The notes beneath the pieces are model-generated. The model saw nothing but the letters and a program-made list of their open reading frames with translations, had not been told where the DNA came from and searched no databases. A stretch of DNA of 64,000 nt from positions 310,001-374,000 of the forward strand of contig CAVQIB010000001.1 in the NCBI GenBank assembly GCA_963712435.1, read 5' to 3'. This DNA is from Rhodoplanes sp963712435 (GTDB lineage Bacteria; Pseudomonadota; Alphaproteobacteria; Rhizobiales; Xanthobacteraceae). The translations under genes and the position numbers were made by a program. Shown one piece after another: positions 58,593-64,000 of the stretch (position 1 is its first letter; every line of letters starts with the position of its first letter).

Positions 58593-59125
58593 CGCTTTCG
58601 TTCCTGTTCGTTGCACATCGCCGCGCCCTGGCGAGAGCGCTGAACAATTGACGCACCCCCGCCGCCCCCTCGATTCGCCAGGGCCGATTGCGGCGCAAGC
58701 GGCGTTGCCGCCTGCGCGATCCCCTCCCCGGTCTGCAAAACGCGCGGAGCGACCATCCCCGATGCGCCGGCGATTGTCCATTGCCGGAGGCGGCCGGTGG
58801 CGGGAGAGCGGGCCGCGGGAAGAAGCCGAGGCGGGCTGCGTTGGGGATGATCCCGCGCCGCAGCATGCAGGCTGGCCGCGGCCCGGCGCGCGCCGGACGG
58901 CTCCTGCGACAATCGCAAGCAAGCGGTGGCCATGGCAATTGGCCGTTCCGGCCACACATAACGCGCGTCCTCGGGGAAAGCCCCACCGCGAGGCCACGCC
59001 GCGCGTCCAGGACCCATTTACCACCCTCGCCTTCGTTGTGCGGTTCTGTTAGACGCGAGCGAACACACGCCCTTGCGGGGTCATTCGCCCGCCCGGACAT
59101 CACGGCGGGATAGCCGATACCGACC
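58593..59125. other. Intergenic region, 533 bases
   Basis: Between divergent enoyl-CoA hydratase and LPG-synthase-like genes. Open frames occur on both strands, but none has a family-like sequence or consistent codon use. No tRNA, clear palindrome or terminator was recognised. Confidence 0.5.
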
Positions 59126-60179
59126 ATGTATCAATGGCTGCTCGCGGCCGCGCAGGCCTTCGACCGCAGAATCGGCTGGCACCGGTTCGGCTTTCTGTTG
59201 AGCCTCGCGGTGATCGTCGTCGCCGGCGTCGTGCTCTATCGCATGTTGCGCGGCATCGACGTCGCGGACGTGGTGAATGCGCTCCGCACATTCGAGCGGC
59301 GCGACGTGCTCATCGCGGCCGCCTTCGTCGCCTTCGGTTATGTCACGCTGACGTTTTACGACGTGTTCGCCCTCTACACGATCGGGCGGCGCGACGTACC
59401 CTATCGGCGTCGCCTTCATCGCCGGGTTCACGAGCTATTCGGTCGGACACAATGTCGGCGCGAGCGCCTTTACCGGCGGCGCCGTGCGCTATCGCGTCTA
59501 CTCGCATTACGGGCTGTCGGCGATCGAGGTGGCGAAGATCTGCTTCGTGGCGGGCTTCACCTTCTGGCTCGGCAATGCGACCGTGCTCGGGCTCGGCGTC
59601 GCCTGGGCGCCGGAAGCGGCGTCGGCGATCGACCAGCTTCCGCCCTGGGTCAATCGCGCGCTCGCGTTTGTCATCCTCGCGGCGCTCGCGACCTATGTCG
59701 GATGGGTGTGGCGCGCGCCGCGCGTGATCGGCCGCAGCAATTGGGAGCTGACCCTGCCGGGCGGCCCGCTGACGCTGCTCCAGATCGGCATCGGCATCGT
59801 CGATCTCGGCTGCTGCGCCGCCGCCATGTACATGCTCGTGCCGAGCGATCCCTATGTCGGCTTCGTGACGGTCGCGACCATTTTCGTTTCCGCGACGCTG
59901 CTCGGGTTTGCCAGCCATTCGCCGGGCGGACTGGGCGTGTTCGACGCCGCCATGCTGGTCGCGCTCTGGCAATACGACAAGGAGCAGTTGCTCGCCGGAT
60001 TGCTGCTGTTCCGCCTTCTCTATTACGTGATTCCGTTCGTCCTGGCGCTCGCGATCCTCGGGGCGCGTGAACTATGGCTGAGCGCGCGGCGGGTCCGGTC
60101 GGGCATGAAGCCGGACAAGGCGGCGGCCGGCAAGCCGGAGGCTCGCCGAATCCGGAAGAACGAGTGCGACCCCGCTTAG
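59126..60179 (+). CDS. Lysylphosphatidylglycerol synthase-like (UPF0104) membrane protein (one frame break)
   Basis: About 350 residues with eight or so membrane helices and the flippase-like UPF0104 pattern: SYSVGHNVGASAFTGGAVRY, FVAGFTFWLGNATVLGLGVA and GFASHSPGGLGVFDAAMLVA. It lacks the soluble aminoacyltransferase domain of MprF, so it is the stand-alone membrane module. Relatives act in lipid movement, but the function is not settled. A shift near 59402 joins RRDVPYR to IGVAFIAGF. The Lys/Arg-rich tail ends KNECDPA. Confidence 0.82.
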
Positions 60180-60297
60180 GGCTTTTCGCCGCAAAACCTG
60201 CTCAGCCGCGCGGGTGCGCCTAAAAACGTCGCCGACCGTCGGTATCATCGATCAGGAAAAGGCGGTAGGCTCTGACAACCTGGCGGTGCGGCTTACG

Positions 60298-61602
60298 ATG
60301 GTCATTTCCCACGACCAACCCGGCGCTCTCAACGAGGCCGCGTCCTGGAGCCGGCGGTTTCGGCGGGTGCGCCTCGTTTTGCTGGTCGCCGCCGCGTTTT
60401 TCCTCTTGGTGAGCTATCTCGGCGAGCTTTCGCCCTGGCAGGCGCTGGTCGGATTCGGGGTGATTTCCGCGGCGGCGCTGATCGAGGCGGGCGGGCAGCC
60501 GAGCGGCGATTTCGCCGCCCAGTCACGCGAAGACTCGAGCGTTCATCCGGGCGACCTCGCCATCGAGGCGGTCATTTCCGGCGTGCCCGATCCGGTGATC
60601 GTGATCGAGCGCGACGGCATCGTTCGCGCGTTCAACGCCAAGGCGCTTGAAATCGCCCCCGCGCTCATGCGCGGCCAGCCGCTGTCGTTTGCGCTCCGGA
60701 TACCGGGCGTGCTCGACGCCTTGCGCCGCGCCGCCACCGCCGGCGGGGCGCGGCGGGTCGAGTTTTTTCAGCGGGTGCCGGCCGACCGCTGGTCGGAGGC
60801 GGTGATCTCGCCGATCACGACCAAGGCCGCCGCGGACGGCCGCGGCCTGCTCGTGATGGTGTTCCACGACATGACGCCGTTGCGGCAGGTCGAGGAGATG
60901 CGCGCCGATTTCGTCGCCAATGCGAGCCACGAGCTGCGCACCCCGCTCGCCTCGCTGTCCGGCTTCATCGACACGCTGCGGGGCCCGGCGCGGGCCGATC
61001 CGGAGGCGCGCGAGCGCTTTCTCGGCATCATGAAAGACCAGGCCGACCGCATGGCGCGGCTGATCGACGATCTCCTGTCTTTGTCGCGCATCGAGCTCAA
61101 GGCGCATATCCATCCGGAACGCGCCGTCGATCTCGTCTCCATCGTGCGGCAGGTGGCCGATGCGCTGCAACTGCTTGCGCGCGACCGCGGGGTCAGCATC
61201 GAAGTCGACATGCCGGAGGGCGAACTGATGGTGCTGGGCGATCGCGACGAACTGATCCGGGTGTTCGAGAACCTGATCGAGAACGCGCTGAAGTACGGCG
61301 CGAGCGGCAAGCGCATCGATCTTGCGCTCGCGCGGGAGCCGACCGCCGATGGCGCGGAGGCGGTGGTCTCGGTGAAGGATTACGGGCCCGGCGTCGCCCC
61401 GGAGCACCTGCCGCGGCTGACCGAACGCTTCTACCGCGTCGACGTGACCGAAAGCCGCGCCCAGGGCGGAACCGGCCTCGGGCTCGCGCTCGTGAAACAT
61501 ATTCTCCAGCGGCATCGCGGCCGGCTCAGCATCGAAAGCGCGCTCGGCGGCGGCGCCACTTTTACGGTCCGCCTGCCGATCGTCGCTGCCGGCCGGGGTT
61601 GA
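60298..61602 (+). CDS. phoR: Phosphate regulon sensor histidine kinase PhoR
   Basis: Membrane kinase of the phosphate starvation response. From the start MVISHDQPGALNE (60298; a GTG at 60214 is possible) there are two membrane helices (VRLVLLVAAAFFLLVSYLGE, ALVGFGVISAAALIEA) and a PAS domain (AVISGVPDPVIVIERDGIVR). The HisKA domain has FVANASHELRTPLASLSGFI. An ATPase domain follows with N-box ENLIENALKYG, DYGPGVAPEH and GGTGLGLALVKHI. Its position ahead of a Pho box and pstS/pstC supports the name. 434 residues, uninterrupted. Confidence 0.93.
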   Translation: MVISHDQPGALNEAASWSRRFRRVRLVLLVAAAFFLLVSYLGELSPWQALVGFGVISAAALIEAGGQPSGDFAAQSREDSSVHPGDLAIEAVISGVPDPVIVIERDGIVRAFNAKALEIAPALMRGQPLSFALRIPGVLDALRRAATAGGARRVEFFQRVPADRWSEAVISPITTKAAADGRGLLVMVFHDMTPLRQVEEMRADFVANASHELRTPLASLSGFIDTLRGPARADPEARERFLGIMKDQADRMARLIDDLLSLSRIELKAHIHPERAVDLVSIVRQVADALQLLARDRGVSIEVDMPEGELMVLGDRDELIRVFENLIENALKYGASGKRIDLALAREPTADGAEAVVSVKDYGPGVAPEHLPRLTERFYRVDVTESRAQGGTGLGLALVKHILQRHRGRLSIESALGGGATFTVRLPIVAAGRG

Positions 61603-61634
61603 AGCTGAAGATGAAGTTGAATCAAAGACTTGGA

Positions 61635-61652
61635 CTGTCATCCCGCCGTCAT
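61635..61652 (+). promoter_or_regulatory. Pho box upstream of pstS
   Basis: CTGTCAT-CCCG-CCGTCAT: two 7-base direct repeats separated by four bases, 13 of 14 positions matching the PhoB consensus CTGTCAT-N4-CTGTCAT. It lies 190 bases before the pstS start and 33 bases after phoR, as expected for PhoB activation of pst transcription. Confidence 0.8.
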
Positions 61653-61842
61653 CTTGACCACATAGAACGGTGACACGCCGAGCGTAGGACTGGGCTGCGG
61701 TCTTGGACCGAGCGACTGGTCCTCGACCCTCACTGCCGTGGATGAAGTCCCAGACAAAATCGCCAACAACAATTCCCACGCCGTGACACCACGCAGCTTG
61801 CGTCTGCGTTACGCCGATACTTGGATCAACAGGAGAGAACCC

Positions 61843-62897
61843 TTGAAACTCTACCATTCCGTTATCGCGGCCGGCGCCATCGCGGCCGCCGGCCTCGCCC
61901 TCACGGGGGCGGCCCAAGCGCGCGACCAGATCCGCATCGTCGGCTCCTCGACGGTGTATCCTTTCACGACCGCCGTGGCCGAGCAGTTCGGCAAGTCCTC
62001 GGGGACGAAGACGCCGGTGGTCGAATCGACCGGAACGGGCGGCGGCATGAAGCTGTTCTGCGCCGGCATCGGCGAAGCGCATCCCGACGCGACCAACGCC
62101 TCGCGCGCGCATGAAGAAGGGCGAATTCGAGGACTGCCAGAAGAACGGCGTCAAGGACATTGTCGAGATCAATGTCGGTTTCGACGGCCTCACCGTCGCC
62201 CAGTCGAAGCAGGGAACGCCGATCTCGCTGACCTTGCCTCAGCTGCTGCTCGCGGTGGCCAAGGAAGTGCCCGGCCCCGACGGCAAGCTGATCCCCAATC
62301 CCAACAAGAACTGGTCGGACATCGACAAGTCGCTGCCGAACACCAAGATCGAGGTGCTCGGCCCGCCGCCGACCTCCGGCACGCGCGACTCGTTCCACGA
62401 GCTCCTGCTGGAGAAGGGCGCCGAGCAGATCCCGGCGCTCGCCGAACTCAAGAAGAGCGACCCCAAGGCTTTCGACCGGGTGTGGAAGACGCTGCGCGAA
62501 GACGGCGCCTATGTCGAGGCGGGCGAGAACGACAACGTCATCGTGCAGAAGCTCGAGGCGAACAAGAACGCGTTCGGCGTGTTCGGCTATTCGTTCCTCG
62601 AGGAGAACAGCGCCAAGCTGCGCGGCGTGCCGCTCAACGGCGTCCCGCCCGAGTTCGACAACATCACGCGCGGCAAGTATCCGGGCTCGCGCCCGCTCTA
62701 CGTCTACATCAAGAAGCAGCATGTCGGCGTCATTCCGGGCATCGACAAGTTCGTCGCCGAATACGTCTCGCCCAAGGCGACCGGCGAAGACGGCTATCTC
62801 GCCAAGAAGGGCCTGGTGACGCTGCCGAAGAAGGAGCTCGACGAGGTCCGCAAGAACGTCCACCGACATGGCGCCGATGCAGGCTCCCAGCTCGTGA
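61843..62897 (+). CDS. pstS: Phosphate ABC transporter substrate-binding protein PstS (two frame breaks)
   Basis: Periplasmic phosphate-binding protein. The TTG start at 61843 (AGGAGAG upstream) gives signal peptide KLYHSVIAAGAIAAAGLALT ending AQARD. Phosphate loops are IVGSSTVYPF, ESTGTGGGMKLFC and PPPTSGTRDSFHEL. Breaks near 62108 (extra base in CGCGCGC) and 62860 (extra C, GTCCACC) are needed; the second restores the ending NVTDMAPMQAPSS at 62897. About 350 residues. Controlled by the Pho box upstream; transports with pstC. Confidence 0.92.
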
Positions 62898-63009
62898 CGC
62901 CTTGATCCTCGAGCGGCCGCGATCCTCGCGGCCGCTCGTCTGATTGATTCCCGGCCGCGCCTTCCGGCACGCGGTTTTTCGGCAACGAGTTCAGCAGTTG
63001 GGGAGTGTC

Positions 63010-64000
63010 TTGGTCTGGCTCTATTCCGGCGCGTTGGTGGCTCTCGTCCTGATCGGCTATCTGTTCGGCCGCGCCCGGGCTGTCGCCGCCGGCACGAAAC
63101 GGACTCTCCATTCGCGGCCGACCTACTACGGCGCATTCGTCGCCATCTGGATTCTCACGCCGATGGTCCTGACCTATGCGGTCGGCGTTTCGATCGCCGA
63201 CAGGGTGACCGAAACCGAAGCGGTGACGGCTTATGATCCGCAACTCGTCGGCAAGGACCTGGAGACGTCCGCGGCGTTGCGCGACATCCAGGCGGTCGCC
63301 GCCGGGCAATTCGCCGGCGAGCCGTCTCCCCGGCTGAGAGCGGCCGCGGAGGTATACAGCTTCTATCGTTCCTGGACCGCGCGCCTCGTCTTCATCGCCG
63401 GCGTGGCCTTCGGGCTGCTCGGCCTCGTCATGACGTTGCGGCTCGTCAGCGCCGGATTTCGCGCCCGCAACCACGTGGAGCGATTCGTCTCGCGCGTGTT
63501 GCTGGCATGCGCCTGCGTCGCCGTTCTCACGACGATCGGCATCGTATTCTCGGTTCTGTTCGAGAGCATCCGCTTCTTCAATCGCGTGTCGCCGCTCGAA
63601 TTCCTGTTCGGGCTGCATTGGAGCCCGCAGACCGCCATCCGCGAGGATCAGGTCGGCTCGTCGGGCGGCTTCGGCATCGTGCCGCTGGTGACCGGCACAT
63701 TGCTGATCACGACGATCGCGATGTTGATCGCGGCTCCGATCGGACTGTTCGCGGCGATCTACATGGCGGAGTACGCGACGCCCCGCTTCCGCTCGATCGC
63801 CAAGCCCATTCTCGAAATTCTCGCCGGCATCCCGACCGTGGTGCTGGGATTTTTCGCGGCGCTCACGGTGGCGCCGAACATTCGCGGGGCCGGCGCCTGG
63901 CTCGGTCTCGACGTCGCCTCCGAAAGCGCGCTCGCGGCCGGCATCGTGATGGGGATGATGATCATCCCGTTCGTCTCCTCGCTGTCCGACGACGTGATCA
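63010..64000 (+). CDS. pstC: Phosphate ABC transporter permease PstC (3' end off window)
   Basis: Inner-membrane permease of the Pst importer, first 330 residues. The TTG start at 63010 with GGGGAG five bases upstream begins VWLYSGALVALVLIGYLFGR. A long N-terminal part with membrane segments and a periplasmic stretch precedes the BPD permease domain (LVTGTLLITTIAMLIAAPIG, IYMAEYATPRFRSIAKPILE, EILAGIPTVVLGFFAAL). This long form is typical of alphaproteobacterial PstC. No frame break in the visible part. Reads on beyond the window edge. Confidence 0.92.
   Translation, partial: MVWLYSGALVALVLIGYLFGRARAVAAGTKRTLHSRPTYYGAFVAIWILTPMVLTYAVGVSIADRVTETEAVTAYDPQLVGKDLETSAALRDIQAVAAGQFAGEPSPRLRAAAEVYSFYRSWTARLVFIAGVAFGLLGLVMTLRLVSAGFRARNHVERFVSRVLLACACVAVLTTIGIVFSVLFESIRFFNRVSPLEFLFGLHWSPQTAIREDQVGSSGGFGIVPLVTGTLLITTIAMLIAAPIGLFAAIYMAEYATPRFRSIAKPILEILAGIPTVVLGFFAALTVAPNIRGAGAWLGLDVASESALAAGIVMGMMIIPFVSSLSDDVI

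Overview
The window is about 64 kb of GC-rich bacterial chromosome, almost entirely housekeeping genes. Gene content and order point to an alphaproteobacterium of the Hyphomicrobiales, close to the Bradyrhizobium, Rhodopseudomonas and Pseudolabrys relatives. Markers are ppiC beside secA, a methyltransferase/comF/grxC/Nit/DUF1178 run, rpoH beside rluD/DUF6476, a PPi-type phosphofructokinase, an ATP-independent-style PpdK with a basic N-terminal extension, TAXI-type TRAP transport, and phoR followed by pst. Short extragenic palindromes of the kind common in that group occur several times. No rRNA, tRNA, CRISPR array, prophage or plasmid functions were seen.

Layout. 1-9 kb: an alpha/beta hydrolase, a patatin phospholipase, secA, a ppiC-type prolyl isomerase, argJ and a NUDIX hydrolase. 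9-13.5 kb: a SAM methyltransferase divergent from a comF/grxC/carbon-nitrogen hydrolase/DUF1178 string, then another methyltransferase. 13.5-24 kb: an EamA transporter, PPi-phosphofructokinase, an orphan membrane protein, rpoH, rluD, a sugar epimerase, a mtnP/cupin/apt adenine-salvage cluster, proC and a TetR regulator. 24-31.6 kb: a MurU-like nucleotidyltransferase, a creatininase-family hydrolase, an intact IS5-family element sitting inside a palindromic repeat, another TetR regulator, and a TAXI TRAP transporter. 31.7-42.5 kb: ppdK, glyS/glyQ, an S49 peptidase, and a glycosyltransferase/DUF2007/methyltransferase overlap cluster. 42.5-54.4 kb: polyprenyl diphosphate synthase, purA, serA/serC, mepA, an L,D-transpeptidase, a PRC-barrel protein, and gst/queG/SDR. 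54.6-64 kb: uppP, a molybdenum hydroxylase large subunit, an enoyl-CoA hydratase, an LPG-synthase-like membrane protein, and phoR with a Pho box, pstS and the start of pstC.

A second theme is sequence quality. About 20 genes, including essential ones (secA, glyS, serC, argJ, pstS), can only be read through by changing frame, often at a spurious G or C in GGCC/GCCGGC-like contexts. Long stretches between them are perfectly clean. These are treated as sequencing indels, and each gene is annotated at full length with its break points. One decayed cupin gene and one 3' fragment of a flavin monooxygenase may be real decay.

The least ordinary structures are a palindromic repeat that sits in frame inside glyS and adds roughly 60 residues, an insertion sequence that split a REP-like hairpin and carries direct repeats, the two-base overlap of the rluD and DUF6476 start codons, and an unrecognised small membrane protein near 16.3 kb. 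No new defence or mobile system was found.
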